From: Bacillus sp. RO2
GTDB lineage: Bacteria > Bacillota > Bacilli > Bacillales > Bacillaceae_I
Reading direction: 5' to 3'
Length of the DNA: 64,000 nucleotides
NCBI RefSeq assembly: GCF_012911845.1
Contig: NZ_JAAXCU010000028.1
Location: forward strand, 1 to 64,000
The notes under the pieces were generated by a model that saw only the letters and a list, made by a program, of their open reading frames with translations, was not told the origin of the DNA and did not search any database. The position numbers and the translations under genes were made by a program. Positions 18,677 to 27,735 of this stretch are shown here, in pieces (position 1 is the stretch's first letter; each line of letters begins with the position of its first letter).

Positions 18677-19033
18677 ATGGATGAAAATATTGTAACATCT
18701 ATAAAGAATAGCTTACTGGGGAATATCTGCAATCTCCCTCATTTTGGCGGGCATTTAATGACTATTGTCGATGAAGAAGGCAGAAGTAGAACCTCGCTTG
18801 CAAGCCAAGAGGTTTTAAGACCCGGAGAGATTGGCGTTGTGTTTTGCTTGCCTATTTTTGGGGCTCCAACGAGAAGATTACCAGACGTAAACTTATGTGG
18901 AGAAGAGTATGTTAGAATCTTTTGCGGTTTAACCACACTGGATGTATATTGCGAAAAAAGAGTAAGTGGCCCGCCAACACAAACGGTATCAATGAGAACA
19001 GGGGAATTTGTCGTCATTACATGTGATCGATAA
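18677..19033 (+). CDS. Hypothetical Cys-containing small protein, 118 aa
   Basis: No family recognised. The protein has no signal peptide or clear membrane helix. It has six Cys at irregular spacing (NICNLPHFGG, VVFCLPIFGAP, VNLCGEEY, RIFCGLTTLDVYCEKR and a final VITCDR), and a pattern of beta strands ending in the Pro/Thr stretch GPPTQTVSMRTGEFV. A very good AAGGAGG precedes the ATG, which supports it being real. The Cys content and size would fit a spore or envelope protein, but this is a guess. A long hairpin follows at 19050. Confidence 0.6.
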   Translation: MDENIVTSIKNSLLGNICNLPHFGGHLMTIVDEEGRSRTSLASQEVLRPGEIGVVFCLPIFGAPTRRLPDVNLCGEEYVRIFCGLTTLDVYCEKRVSGPPTQTVSMRTGEFVVITCDR

Positions 19034-19049
19034 TTCTATCTAACTTTAG

Positions 19050-19102
19050 ACACAAAGGGATGGTTTTACTGCTAGGGTAGCAGAGAACCGTCCCTTTTGT
19101 GC
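19050..19102 (+). terminator. Long hairpin after the 118-aa gene
   Basis: CACAAAGGGATGGTT and AACCGTCCCTTTTGTG pair with small bulges, with an inner ACTGC/GCAG stem around TAGGGTA. A T-containing tract (GCATTTTCATTTTCC) follows. It can terminate the small gene. Confidence 0.6.
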
Positions 19103-19248
19103 ATTTTCATTTTCCTTAAAGGTGGACAATGAAAAGGAAACCTCCGTGTAGACGACCTTATGTTACATGGTATAATAATTCTAACTATTCATAAATATCC
19201 AATTTTTTTAGTTTTTGGTAAGCGCTAACATTTTAAGGGGGTTATGGT

Positions 19249-21648
19249 TTGGAGGTTGTAACAAAGAAAAGGTTCCGGATATGGCCAAGAAAAAGAAGAT
19301 GGCAAGTCACCATTTCGATCGCACTGGCAATTCTATTTCTTGCTAGTATCACAGTTGGTTACTTGTACTGGCTTCTAAATAAGAGCGTACCGCAAACAAA
19401 AGGCACCATGGAAGTAAGCGGACTAATAGAAGTAGTCAGCGTTTACCGGGATGAGGCAGGTACTCCTCATATCCATGCTAAAAATCAGCATGATCTTTTT
19501 TTCGCACAGGGCTATGTTACAGCACAAGATCGTATTTTTCAAATGGATTTAAGTAGAAGACAAGCATCCGGTATGCTAAGTGAGGTTGTAGGAAAACAAG
19601 CACTTGATCGGGACAAATTTTTTAGAACGCTAGGATTAAGAAGAGCTGCAGAAAAGTCGCTGGATCACTATTCTGAAGAAGCGAGGAACGCATTAGCTTC
19701 CTATGCTGAAGGCGTGAATCAATATATTAAACAGGCGAAAGCAGCCAATACCCTACCTATCGAATTTACACTCATGGGGTATGTACCCGAAGCGTGGTCT
19801 GAACTGGATTCTCTTACGATTGGAAAATATATGGCCTTTGACCTTGGGGGGCATTGGGAAGGGCAAGCGTTTCGTCATCATCTCATTCAAAACTTTCCGG
19901 AGGACAAAGCACTAGAACTTTTTCCAAGCTATCCGGAAGATGGTCTTACCATTATCCAAGCAGTAAAAGACTCCACCATTGATATCGGAAAAAGCTTTGC
20001 CGGAGCCGTTATCCCTCACGAATTTAACGGCAGTAATAATTGGGTTGTAAGTGGCGAAAGATCTGAATCTGGCTTCCCGATACTGGCAGATGACCCTCAT
20101 CTTGGGTTGGCAACACCAGCAATATGGTATGAAACACACCTGCAATCCCCAGAAATCAACGTCAGTGGTGTCATTTTTGCAGGAATTCCTGGAATTATTC
20201 TTGGCCGAAATGAAACCATTTCTTGGGGTGTGACGAACGTTGGACCGGACGTACAGGACCTCTACATAGAAAAGCGCAATCCAGATAACATGCATGAATT
20301 CCTGTTTAACGATAAATGGGAGCCCGCTGAAATAATAGAGGAAAAAATCTTTATTAAAGACGAAAAACCACTAGATTACGAGGTAGTAGTGACAAGGCAC
20401 GGACCCATCATGTCTGAGTTCGCACAATACAAAGAACAGGATACCGCACTTGCCATGAAATGGACGGCACTAGAACCTTCCACAGAGCTCGAAGCCGTAC
20501 TGAAGTTTAGTAAAGCAACAAACTGGGAGGAGTTTGAAGAAGCCTTAACATACTTTCATACACCAGCGCAAAATTTCGTCTTTGCTTCTACAGATGGAAC
20601 GATTGCGTACCGGGCGAATGGACTTATCCCTATTCGAAAGAAAGGAGACAGCTTACTTCCGGTACCAGGTTGGACAGATGAATATGAATGGGAAGGATAT
20701 ATACCGTGGGATGAGCTTCCAACCGTTGTAAACCCCCAAGAGGGCTACATCGCAACAGCAAACTACAAAGTGGCGGGAGAGGAGTATCTTTACCATATCT
20801 CGAATATTTGGGCTCAACCATACCGTCAACAAAGAATTCAAGACGTTCTAGAATCTAAAGAGAAGTTAAATGTAGAGGACATGATGCAACTTCAATTCGA
20901 CCATTATAATCTCCAAGCAGAAGAGTTTGTCCCAATACTATTAAAAAATACAGATGTTTCTAAACTCAGAGAGATGGATAGAGAGGCTATTGAGACATTT
21001 AAAAATTGGGAGTTCACAGATAGCACTGATTTAGCTGCTCCCCTACTCTTCCACTTTTGGATGGAAGAGATCGCAAACATGTTGTTTAATGATGAGATTA
21101 GCGAAGACGTGCTAAAACTCTTTGCAGGAAAAGGAAACGTGGTAGACCAACTGATACGGGATGCACATCAAGGAGAGGAAGGAATCTGGATGACAGAAAA
21201 AGGCGGATTACAGAACGTTGTGCAGGAATCTCTCAAAAATGCCGTTAACCGCGCGAGCAATTTCCAAGGAGAAAAGCCAACTGATTGGAAATGGGGAGAA
21301 GTGCATGCAGCCGAGTTCTCTCATCCATTGTCAGCCGTTAACCCTTTACACCTCCTATTCAATAGAAAAGGGGCTATTCCAATGAGAGGAAGTAGGGTGA
21401 CGGTGGGAGCTGCTGGCTGGAATAGTGAAACAGGAAAAGTAAACCACGGTGCCGCCTGGAGAACAATTGTAGACATGAAAAACCCATTAGAGAGCTATAA
21501 TGTCGTCGGTCCAGGTCAGTCTGGGCATGTAATGAGCCCTTGGTACCAAGATCAGATGGATGACTGGACCCAAGGAAGATATCATCAGACATTAATGAGT
21601 GATGAGTATCGCGAGGAAGCTAAGGTGCTAGTGTTACAACCAAAATAA
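19249..21648 (+). CDS. Penicillin acylase-family Ntn hydrolase, membrane-anchored
   Basis: 799-residue precursor. A basic N-terminus and a hydrophobic segment (about 18-42) act as signal or anchor. The alpha part is followed by the self-cleavage site, FNGSNNWVVSG, where Ser262 becomes the N-terminal nucleophile. Downstream are DDPHLGLATPAIWYETH, GIPGIILGRNETISWG and ASTDGTIAYRANG, all typical of the family. Members hydrolyse amides such as penicillin G, cephalosporins or N-acyl homoserine lactones, and the substrate here is unknown. The start is TTG with AAGGGGG seven bases upstream. It is a single-gene unit with its own terminator. Confidence 0.9.
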   Translation: MEVVTKKRFRIWPRKRRWQVTISIALAILFLASITVGYLYWLLNKSVPQTKGTMEVSGLIEVVSVYRDEAGTPHIHAKNQHDLFFAQGYVTAQDRIFQMDLSRRQASGMLSEVVGKQALDRDKFFRTLGLRRAAEKSLDHYSEEARNALASYAEGVNQYIKQAKAANTLPIEFTLMGYVPEAWSELDSLTIGKYMAFDLGGHWEGQAFRHHLIQNFPEDKALELFPSYPEDGLTIIQAVKDSTIDIGKSFAGAVIPHEFNGSNNWVVSGERSESGFPILADDPHLGLATPAIWYETHLQSPEINVSGVIFAGIPGIILGRNETISWGVTNVGPDVQDLYIEKRNPDNMHEFLFNDKWEPAEIIEEKIFIKDEKPLDYEVVVTRHGPIMSEFAQYKEQDTALAMKWTALEPSTELEAVLKFSKATNWEEFEEALTYFHTPAQNFVFASTDGTIAYRANGLIPIRKKGDSLLPVPGWTDEYEWEGYIPWDELPTVVNPQEGYIATANYKVAGEEYLYHISNIWAQPYRQQRIQDVLESKEKLNVEDMMQLQFDHYNLQAEEFVPILLKNTDVSKLREMDREAIETFKNWEFTDSTDLAAPLLFHFWMEEIANMLFNDEISEDVLKLFAGKGNVVDQLIRDAHQGEEGIWMTEKGGLQNVVQESLKNAVNRASNFQGEKPTDWKWGEVHAAEFSHPLSAVNPLHLLFNRKGAIPMRGSRVTVGAAGWNSETGKVNHGAAWRTIVDMKNPLESYNVVGPGQSGHVMSPWYQDQMDDWTQGRYHQTLMSDEYREEAKVLVLQPK

Positions 21649-21665
21649 ATAGTAAAAGCATATAG

Positions 21666-21703
21666 AAAGCGAGTAAACTTAATTATCTAGTTTACTCGCT
21701 TTT
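21666..21703 (+). terminator. Terminator of the penicillin acylase-family gene
   Basis: AAAGCGAGTAAACT pairs perfectly with AGTTTACTCGCTTT around TAATTATCT. Confidence 0.9.
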
Positions 21704-21718
21704 CTACTATTTATTTTA

Positions 21719-21865
21719 AAGGGTCTGTTAAACACCGCTGTTGATTTCCGCAAATGGCTTCGCTTTCCTAAGGGCTGACGTGAGCCTCCTCGGCTATGCC
21801 TGCGGGGTCTCCACCTAGCGCTATCTCCCTCAGGAGTCTTCGCCTTTTGCTCCAATCAACAGAAA
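21719..21865. repeat. Dispersed Bacillaceae-type hairpin element, copy 2
   Basis: The outer arms CTGTTGATT (21738-21746) and AATCAACAG (21854-21862) are perfectly complementary. The core contains GGCTTCGCTTTCC, GAGCCTCCTCGGC, TGCCTGCGGGGTCTC and CAGGAGTC, shared with the copies at 55681 and 57510. The gap holds no gene. A partial relative lies at 15463. Confidence 0.85.
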
Positions 21866-21894
21866 CCTATTCCCTACCCGGCTGCTGCTCTCCT

Positions 21895-22341
21895 TTACCC
21901 ATATTTCTTCTGGTGATCTTTTTTTCTTTTAAGATAATCCTTATCCTCTCTCGCAAGCTTCCATTTTTCCTTGAAAATGGCTGCTGATTCAGCTTTAACG
22001 GGGTCAACCTGCCTTTCGTTTACCTTGCCATTCTCGTCATATTTCTTTCCACCTTTATAATTGGTGTAACGGCGGGCTCGTGTATAACCCATCTGCAGAA
22101 ATTTTCTTGCCATGTCCATTCCAACAAAATCCTCTTTTTCCTTATAGTCAAGGAACATCTGATAGATTTTATCCGATGACTCCTCTGCAATTTGCGGGTT
22201 TTTAAAGCGCCAATGCTGTAGGATTTCACTCTTATAAGGCTCTACCAGCAACACACCCTGTTCTCCCCTGCCAACCCTATACAGTTCAGGATTCTTACGA
22301 AAGTCTATTTTCATAAAGTCCAATTCATAGTCGAACGCCAT
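21895..22341 (-). CDS. DUF4385 family protein
   Basis: 148-residue soluble protein that matches the DUF4385 pattern closely: FDYELDFMKIDFRKNPELYR, YRVGRGEQGVLLVEPYKSE, HWRFKNP, and GMDMARKFLQMGYTRARRYT, ending in a basic Lys-rich tail. The function of the family is unknown. A GTG at 22350 is in frame, but AAGGGTG is correctly spaced for the ATG at 22341. Confidence 0.85.
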   Translation of the reverse strand: MAFDYELDFMKIDFRKNPELYRVGRGEQGVLLVEPYKSEILQHWRFKNPQIAEESSDKIYQMFLDYKEKEDFVGMDMARKFLQMGYTRARRYTNYKGGKKYDENGKVNERQVDPVKAESAAIFKEKWKLAREDKDYLKRKKDHQKKYG

Positions 22342-22448
22342 GGCTGTCACCCTTTTTATTTGAGGTTTACCCTTGGCAGCCTTTTAGTATGCACAGAAAG
22401 TTCCATTGCAACATCTTTCATTCTTAAAAAGGAGAAACAATCCACCCT

Positions 22449-23237
22449 CTATCGTCCTTGTATTTCCTTTATTCCTTTCCCACCTAGAAAGGCATGTCCT
22501 GTCTGTAAGGTTAAGGCTTTAGAAAAACCGTAACGACTATACACCTTTTCGACTCGTTTCGTAATTGGATAAATCCATAATTTTTCTAACTGAAGGGTTT
22601 GGGCTTCTTGTTGAATACGTTGTAGCAACAAACCAATTAGCCCTTTTCCTCTATAGGCTTCGATTGTCGCGACACTTTCTACACGACCTTGATTCCCATG
22701 AACAAATAAGCATGCTGTAGAACAAGGTACTCCGTCATACCTTAAGAGGAAATGCGTATAACGCTTATCGTTAAATTCCATTTCAAACGCCTTTTCGCGA
22801 ACTGATCTCCCTCCAAATTCCTCTATCTGACATTCCACCTCCACCGCTTCAGGATAATTCGAAGCTGTTACCTTTTCGATCGTGATATTCTTATTCACTG
22901 TTAAAGGTGTTACCTCTCCATCCCATTGCTGAATGAGCTCCGGAAAATCTTCAAACTGAAAGCCCTTCTCTTTTAATAGATGGATAAAAGAGGTTAAAGA
23001 TTCTATGTTATATAAATAAAATCTAGGGATAACTTGTATTTGTTCATAAAAAGAAATTACCTCATCGATTACCTTTTCTGGCTGCTCTGGTAATTCACTA
23101 ACACGGGCATGATTAGCATCATAATAGTCTGGTTGGTCTTGATTCCAGAACATGACACCCCAAGGTAGGTCTTTTCTATTAGAAAAAGATTGTAAAAGGG
23201 CAAAATTTAGTTCCTCTAACTGCTTTAACACATCCAT
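22449..23237 (-). CDS. GNAT family N-acetyltransferase
   Basis: 262-residue protein. The C-terminal half is a GNAT fold with the acetyl-CoA loop VESVATIEAYRGKGLIGLLL and a final RVEKVYSRYGFSKA motif. The N-terminal 110 residues form an extra domain without a recognised family. The substrate is unknown. It stands alone between the DUF4385 and VOC genes. Confidence 0.82.
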   Translation of the reverse strand: MDVLKQLEELNFALLQSFSNRKDLPWGVMFWNQDQPDYYDANHARVSELPEQPEKVIDEVISFYEQIQVIPRFYLYNIESLTSFIHLLKEKGFQFEDFPELIQQWDGEVTPLTVNKNITIEKVTASNYPEAVEVECQIEEFGGRSVREKAFEMEFNDKRYTHFLLRYDGVPCSTACLFVHGNQGRVESVATIEAYRGKGLIGLLLQRIQQEAQTLQLEKLWIYPITKRVEKVYSRYGFSKALTLQTGHAFLGGKGIKEIQGR

Positions 23238-23406
23238 CTGTTTCCCACCTATTCCTGATTTTTTACTATTTTCTCATTTCCACATCCCAACGATAAATCC
23301 CTTTAATCTCTTTCGTTTATCTATAAACTGACCAACTGCGACGGTATCGGGACTAAGGTAGAAGAAAACCTTTCCTATTATATTAATCGGTTTGCTATTT
23401 TTTTGG

Positions 23407-23447
23407 AGCAAAAAAAGAAGGACAGGTAATTTCATGTACCTGTCCTT
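23407..23447 (-). terminator. Terminator of the VOC gene
   Basis: On the minus strand AAGGACAGGTA and TACCTGTCCTT pair around CATGAAAT and are followed by CTTTTTTT. Confidence 0.85.
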
Positions 23448-23453
23448 GCCTAT

Positions 23454-23816
23454 TCAACCTTTAAATAAAAACTCATTTCCATCTTCGTCGCTAAACTGCA
23501 CAAATGTACCCCACTGCATTTCTTTTGGTTCCCCTTTGAAACTTACACCATTTTCTTTCAAAGTATTATACGTCTTCTTTACATCATCACATTCAAATAC
23601 AATCGATGCTTTCATCTTTTCTGACCCTCGCATCATTTGTTTCGGATAGATTACCAGACGCGTTTGAGCACCTTTTGGAGCAACTTCTAGCCAAAATGCT
23701 TCAGGTCCCATAGGATGCTCCGCAATAACCTCAAAGCCAACCTTTTTTGTCCAAAATTCCTTTGCTTTTTGCTGATCTTCCACATAAACAGCAACAGTAC
23801 CTATATTCGTAATCAT
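23454..23816 (-). CDS. VOC (glyoxalase/bleomycin-resistance fold) protein
   Basis: 120-residue single-domain protein with two beta-alpha-beta-beta-beta modules. It starts ITNIGTVAVYVEDQQKAKEFW and ends WGTFVQFSDEDGNEFLF. The terminal Glu in DGNEF is the usual metal ligand. Such proteins include small dioxygenases, lyases and antibiotic-sequestering proteins, and the substrate cannot be told. Confidence 0.85.
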   Translation of the reverse strand: MITNIGTVAVYVEDQQKAKEFWTKKVGFEVIAEHPMGPEAFWLEVAPKGAQTRLVIYPKQMMRGSEKMKASIVFECDDVKKTYNTLKENGVSFKGEPKEMQWGTFVQFSDEDGNEFLFKG

Positions 23817-23915
23817 ATTTCTCCTCCTAAATGCTTGGTATTACTAGTATACCTTTATTACACTTGGTTCTTGTAAAAGTACGTTATTTTTGGGGTTGTT
23901 TGTTCTTTATAGAAG

Positions 23916-25007
23916 TTATTTCCACCATCTAGAATTATAGGTTGTTGAATCTCCGGTTAATAGAATTGTCTCACCAATTTGAGGAGATAAGAGATTAAGA
24001 TCAGCTTTTTTGGCCTCCGTGACAGCACGTTCTATAGGCTCTGTCCAACTATGATAAGCAAGAGTAAAAGCTCCCCAATGAATGAGCATCATATCTCCCC
24101 CATTTACGTCTAGATGGGCTTGTACCGCTTCTTCAGGTGTCATATGAACCCATGACCAGCGACGGTCATATTGACCACCTTCTATTAAAGAGATAGTAAA
24201 TGGGCCGTATTTTTCTCCAATTTCCTTAAAATGAGCATCATAACCACCATCTCCACTTGTATAAAAACGGGTCTGTTTCCCAAGTATTACCCAACCACCC
24301 CATAAAGTCGTATCTCGATTAAACAACCCTCTCCCGGAGAAGTGCTTGGATGGGGTTAAGCTGATGGTCAGACCTTGAAACTCCATTTCATCCCACCAAT
24401 TAAGTTCCGTAATGTTATCCTTTGGAACCCCCCAACGAACTAAATGCGCACTTACACCACAAGGAACGAAGAAATGGCCAACCTTATCCTTTAACTTTCG
24501 GATAGATGGGTAATCTAAGTGATCATAATGATCATGGCTAATAAAAACAGCATCAATCGGTGGCATTTCCTCTAAAATATGCAACATATCTTCACTGTAC
24601 CGTTTACTACCTATAAAAGAGAACGGTGACGCAACGGAACCAAGCATCGGATCAACCAGCATTTTTTTATTGTCGAGACTGATTAAAAAAGCTGAATGCC
24701 CAAACCAAGTTACACTATCTGCTTCACTCTTTATTTTGGTCCAATCAATTGGAAAAATCGGCAATGGACCAGCAGGTTTACGATCTTTGGCACCAAAAAA
24801 AGAATCTTTCATCATAGAGAATATATCAGATACCTTCATGGTCATCTTAGTGGGTACTTGATTAACAAACTTTCCGTTAACATAATTATCAAACTTAGAA
24901 TATTGTTTTTTCTGCTCGCTATTAGTATTTCCACCGAATACTGGATGGAAGATTATGAACGAGACTACCGCAATTAATACCATTAAAGATATGAACAAAT
25001 AGATCAT
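23916..25007 (-). CDS. MBL-fold hydrolase, NAPE-PLD-like
   Basis: 363-residue protein. A hydrophobic N-terminus (residues 2-20) anchors it to the membrane. The metallo-beta-lactamase domain has TWFGHSAFLISLDNKKMLVDP, the zinc motif SHDHYDHLD (about 157-165), SGDGGYDAHF, HMTPEEAVQAH and IHWGAFTLAYHSW. These are typical of the N-acyl-phosphatidylethanolamine phospholipase D/UlaG-like branch, which suggests hydrolysis of a phosphodiester in a lipid-like substrate. It is the last gene before a 370-base gap and is divergent from the aldehyde dehydrogenase. Confidence 0.85.
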   Translation of the reverse strand: MIYLFISLMVLIAVVSFIIFHPVFGGNTNSEQKKQYSKFDNYVNGKFVNQVPTKMTMKVSDIFSMMKDSFFGAKDRKPAGPLPIFPIDWTKIKSEADSVTWFGHSAFLISLDNKKMLVDPMLGSVASPFSFIGSKRYSEDMLHILEEMPPIDAVFISHDHYDHLDYPSIRKLKDKVGHFFVPCGVSAHLVRWGVPKDNITELNWWDEMEFQGLTISLTPSKHFSGRGLFNRDTTLWGGWVILGKQTRFYTSGDGGYDAHFKEIGEKYGPFTISLIEGGQYDRRWSWVHMTPEEAVQAHLDVNGGDMMLIHWGAFTLAYHSWTEPIERAVTEAKKADLNLLSPQIGETILLTGDSTTYNSRWWK

Positions 25008-25234
25008 TATTTTTTATAGTCCTTCCTCTTATTACTAGATAAATTAGCTTGAATAGCACCATGAGGTTAATTATAATACTTTTTTCTTTGAAGCACCTAA
25101 AAGAATTCTTACCTTCAACTGTTTTGTAATCATTATGAAAATATAGTATTCACTTTTTTAATAAAATGACTAAATCTCACAAGGTTAGATGCTATCGTTA
25201 TAAGCAAATAATCATTTCGATGGGAAATATTTTC

Positions 25235-25248
25235 AGAAAGCGCTTGCA
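25235..25248 (+). promoter_or_regulatory. Putative cre (CcpA-binding) site
   Basis: AGAAAGCGCTTGCA matches the catabolite response element TGWAANCGNTNWCA at 12 of 14 positions, with the central AAGCGCTT intact. It lies about 130 bases before the aldehyde dehydrogenase start, which would make that operon subject to carbon catabolite control. Confidence 0.55.
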
Positions 25249-25260
25249 CAAAAAAGTATC

Positions 25261-25347
25261 AATATAGTAATATAGTAAAATGGTAATAAAGTAATATTTT
25301 ATTATTTTTTCCCTTTTTTACTACAAATAACACTATATTACTATATT
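25261..25347 (+). promoter_or_regulatory. 16-bp perfect inverted repeat upstream of the aldehyde dehydrogenase
   Basis: AATATAGTAATATAGT (25261-25276) and its exact complement ACTATATTACTATATT (25332-25347) enclose 55 bases rich in AGTAA/GGTAA words. The right arm ends about 30 bases before the ATG at 25378. It may be a pair of operator half-arrays or a cruciform; no regulator family is recognised. Confidence 0.6.
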
Positions 25348-25377
25348 TCATAATGACAACATTGGAGGAACTACATA

Positions 25378-26898
25378 ATGATTTACGCAAATCCTAACAC
25401 AGCAGGTGCTGTCGTTAACTTTAAAGAACGCTATGAAAACTTCATTGGTGGAGAATGGATTGCACCAGTAAAAGGTCAATACCTAGACGTAATCTCACCT
25501 GTAACAGGTAAGGTATTTACAACAGTTCCTCGCTCCTCAGCAGAGGACATTGAACTTGCACTTGATGCAGCACATGCTGCAAAAGATGCATGGGGAAAAA
25601 CTTCTGTTGCAGTACGCTCAAACATTTTAAATAAAATTGCCGATCGTATCGAAGAGAACTTAGAGATGATTGCAGTTGCTGAAACTTGGGACAACGGTAA
25701 AGCAGTACGTGAAACATTAAATGCCGATATTCCTCTAGTAGTGGATCACTTCCGTTATTTCGCAGGTGTTATCCGCGGACAAGAAGGCGGCATTAGTGAA
25801 ATCAATCAAGATACAGTAGCTTATCACTACCATGAGCCACTGGGTGTCGTTGGTCAAATTATCCCTTGGAACTTTCCAATTTTAATGGCAGCATGGAAAA
25901 TCGCTCCGGCTTTGGCTGCAGGTAACTGCATTGTTTTAAAACCAGCTGAGCAAACACCTGCTTCTATCTCTGTTTTAATAGAGCTTATTCAGGACCTTTT
26001 ACCAAAGGGTGTATTAAACATCGTTCAAGGTACTGGTTTAGAAGTAGGAAAACCACTTGCTACAAACCCTCGTATTGCTAAAATTGCGTTTACTGGTTCT
26101 ACAGGCGTGGGACGCTCTATTATGCAATATGCAACTGAAAATATTATTCCAGTAACGTTAGAGCTTGGTGGTAAATCTCCAAACATCTTCTTCCCTGACG
26201 TAATGGATGCAGATGATGAATACTTGGATAAAGCGGTTGAAGGCTTCGTGTTATTCGCCCTTAACTCTGGTGAAGTTTGCACATGCCCTTCACGTGCATT
26301 AATTCATGAATCCATCTACGAAAAGTTCATGGAAAAAGTAATGGAACGTGTGAAAGCAATTAAAATCGGTAACCCATTAGATACAGACACAATGATGGGT
26401 GCACAAGCATCTAGTCAACAATTAGACAAAATCCTTTCTTATATCGAGATCGGAAAAGAAGAAGGCGCTGAATTATTACTTGGAGGCCACCAAAATAAGC
26501 TGGAAGGTGACCTTGAGGAAGGTTACTATATAGCACCAACTGTGTTCAAAGGTAATAACAAAATGCGTATCTTCCAAGAAGAAATCTTTGGGCCAGTATT
26601 ATCTGTCACTACGTTCAAAGACTTCGATGAAGCAATCGAAATCGCTAACGATACAGTTTACGGCTTAGGTGCTGGCGTTTGGTCGCGTAGTGGCGAAACT
26701 GCTTATCGTGCTGGACGTGCAATTGAAGCTGGTCGCGTATGGACAAACACATACCACCAATACCCTGCACACGCTGCATTTGGCGGTTACAAACAATCAG
26801 GAATCGGCCGTGAAAATCACTCCATGATGCTTAGTCACTATCAACAAACAAAATGTATTTTAGTTGGCTATAACAAAGGGTCCATGGGCTTTTTCTAA
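25378..26898 (+). CDS. NAD-dependent aldehyde dehydrogenase (AldA/ExaC group)
   Basis: 506-residue ALDH-superfamily enzyme that oxidises acetaldehyde or similar aldehydes to acids. The active site is [15 protein letters not shown] with catalytic Cys301. The general-base Glu lies in [13 protein letters not shown] (about 262), and the cofactor motif is [33 protein letters not shown] is also conserved. The GEVCTCPSR context is typical of the ExaC/AcoD group, which is often encoded next to a DUF779 gene as here. A cre-like site and a long inverted repeat upstream suggest regulated expression. Confidence 0.93.
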   Translation: MIYANPNTAGAVVNFKERYENFIGGEWIAPVKGQYLDVISPVTGKVFTTVPRSSAEDIELALDAAHAAKDAWGKTSVAVRSNILNKIADRIEENLEMIAVAETWDNGKAVRETLNADIPLVVDHFRYFAGVIRGQEGGISEINQDTVAYHYHEPLGVVGQIIPWNFPILMAAWKIAPALAAGNCIVLKPAEQTPASISVLIELIQDLLPKGVLNIVQGTGLEVGKPLATNPRIAKIAFTGSTGVGRSIMQYATENIIPVTLELGGKSPNIFFPDVMDADDEYLDKAVEGFVLFALNSGEVCTCPSRALIHESIYEKFMEKVMERVKAIKIGNPLDTDTMMGAQASSQQLDKILSYIEIGKEEGAELLLGGHQNKLEGDLEEGYYIAPTVFKGNNKMRIFQEEIFGPVLSVTTFKDFDEAIEIANDTVYGLGAGVWSRSGETAYRAGRAIEAGRVWTNTYHQYPAHAAFGGYKQSGIGRENHSMMLSHYQQTKCILVGYNKGSMGFF

Positions 26899-26899
26899 A

Positions 26900-27232
26900 A
26901 TGAAAAAAGTCATTGCGACAGATTTGGCACAAGCATTAATAAATGAGCTGCAGGAACAGCACGGTGACCTTATTTTGATTCATTCAGAGGGTTGCTGTGA
27001 TGGAACTTCACCAATCTGTATGACAGCAGGTGATTTTTATCTTGGAAGCCAATATAAACAAATTGGTGAAGTGTTAGATGTGCCCTATTATATGCATAAC
27101 TCAAACTTTTCCTACTGGCAGCACATGCAAATAGTCATTGATGTAATAGACGGGATAAGTAATTCCTTTTCACTAGAAAGTGCAAAAGATAAATCCTTTG
27201 TCATCCGTTCTAACAAAATGATCGCTGAATAA
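26900..27232 (+). CDS. DUF779 family protein
   Basis: 110-residue protein starting one base after the aldehyde dehydrogenase stop, so translation is probably coupled. It matches the DUF779 pattern with LILIHSEGCCDGTSPICM, whose cysteines may bind a metal, GDFYLGSQYKQIGEV and a central YWQHMQIVIDVI. The family is nearly always encoded next to aldehyde dehydrogenases. Its role is unknown and might be maturation or electron transfer. Confidence 0.85.
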   Translation: MKKVIATDLAQALINELQEQHGDLILIHSEGCCDGTSPICMTAGDFYLGSQYKQIGEVLDVPYYMHNSNFSYWQHMQIVIDVIDGISNSFSLESAKDKSFVIRSNKMIAE

Positions 27233-27236
27233 AAAA

Positions 27237-27281
27237 GAAACACCTCTCGCTCATAATTTAAATGAGCGAGAGGTGTTTTTT
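27237..27281 (+). terminator. Terminator of the aldehyde dehydrogenase operon
   Basis: AACACCTCTCGCTCAT and ATGAGCGAGAGGTGTT form a perfect 16-bp stem around AATTTAA and are followed by a T run. Confidence 0.95.
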
Positions 27282-27735
27282 CTGAATGTATTCAGCCTTA
27301 ATTCAATAAGATTTTAAAAATATAATATCTATCAAAACTTGATATTTTATAAATACCTCGTTTTAATTACTCACATACATCATGTTTGCCCTAGAGATAC
27401 GAACGTTCTCCTCACCTCTCCCCCTTTTAAACATCAAATTTTCCTGTTGAGATCAAATAATAGACTTTGAAAGCGCGCTTCCCTATAGTAAGGACACCTG
27501 GACATTCAAACCATGTCTTATGAATAACTACCTACTGCGTGTAGCTTACTAACATCCAACGAAAATGTATTATTGGAGAAATCTTACAAGATAAGAAATT
27601 CAAAAACGTTGCCTCTCACCACTCTAGAATTGCCTAATTATTTGACAGAAATCTTGGTGGTGACAGACACCTTAATACAAAATAAAATAAGAATATCGTA
27701 AATAAAGAGAAAGATGTTACTAAATGAGGTGAGTT
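27282..27735. other. Intergenic region before the MocR gene
   Basis: About 450 A+T-rich bases. GGTGGTGACAGACACC at 27656-27671 resembles the core word of the GACAGGCAC repeat family. The promoter of the MocR-type gene must lie here, but no clear -35/-10 pair or small gene stands out. Confidence 0.4.
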
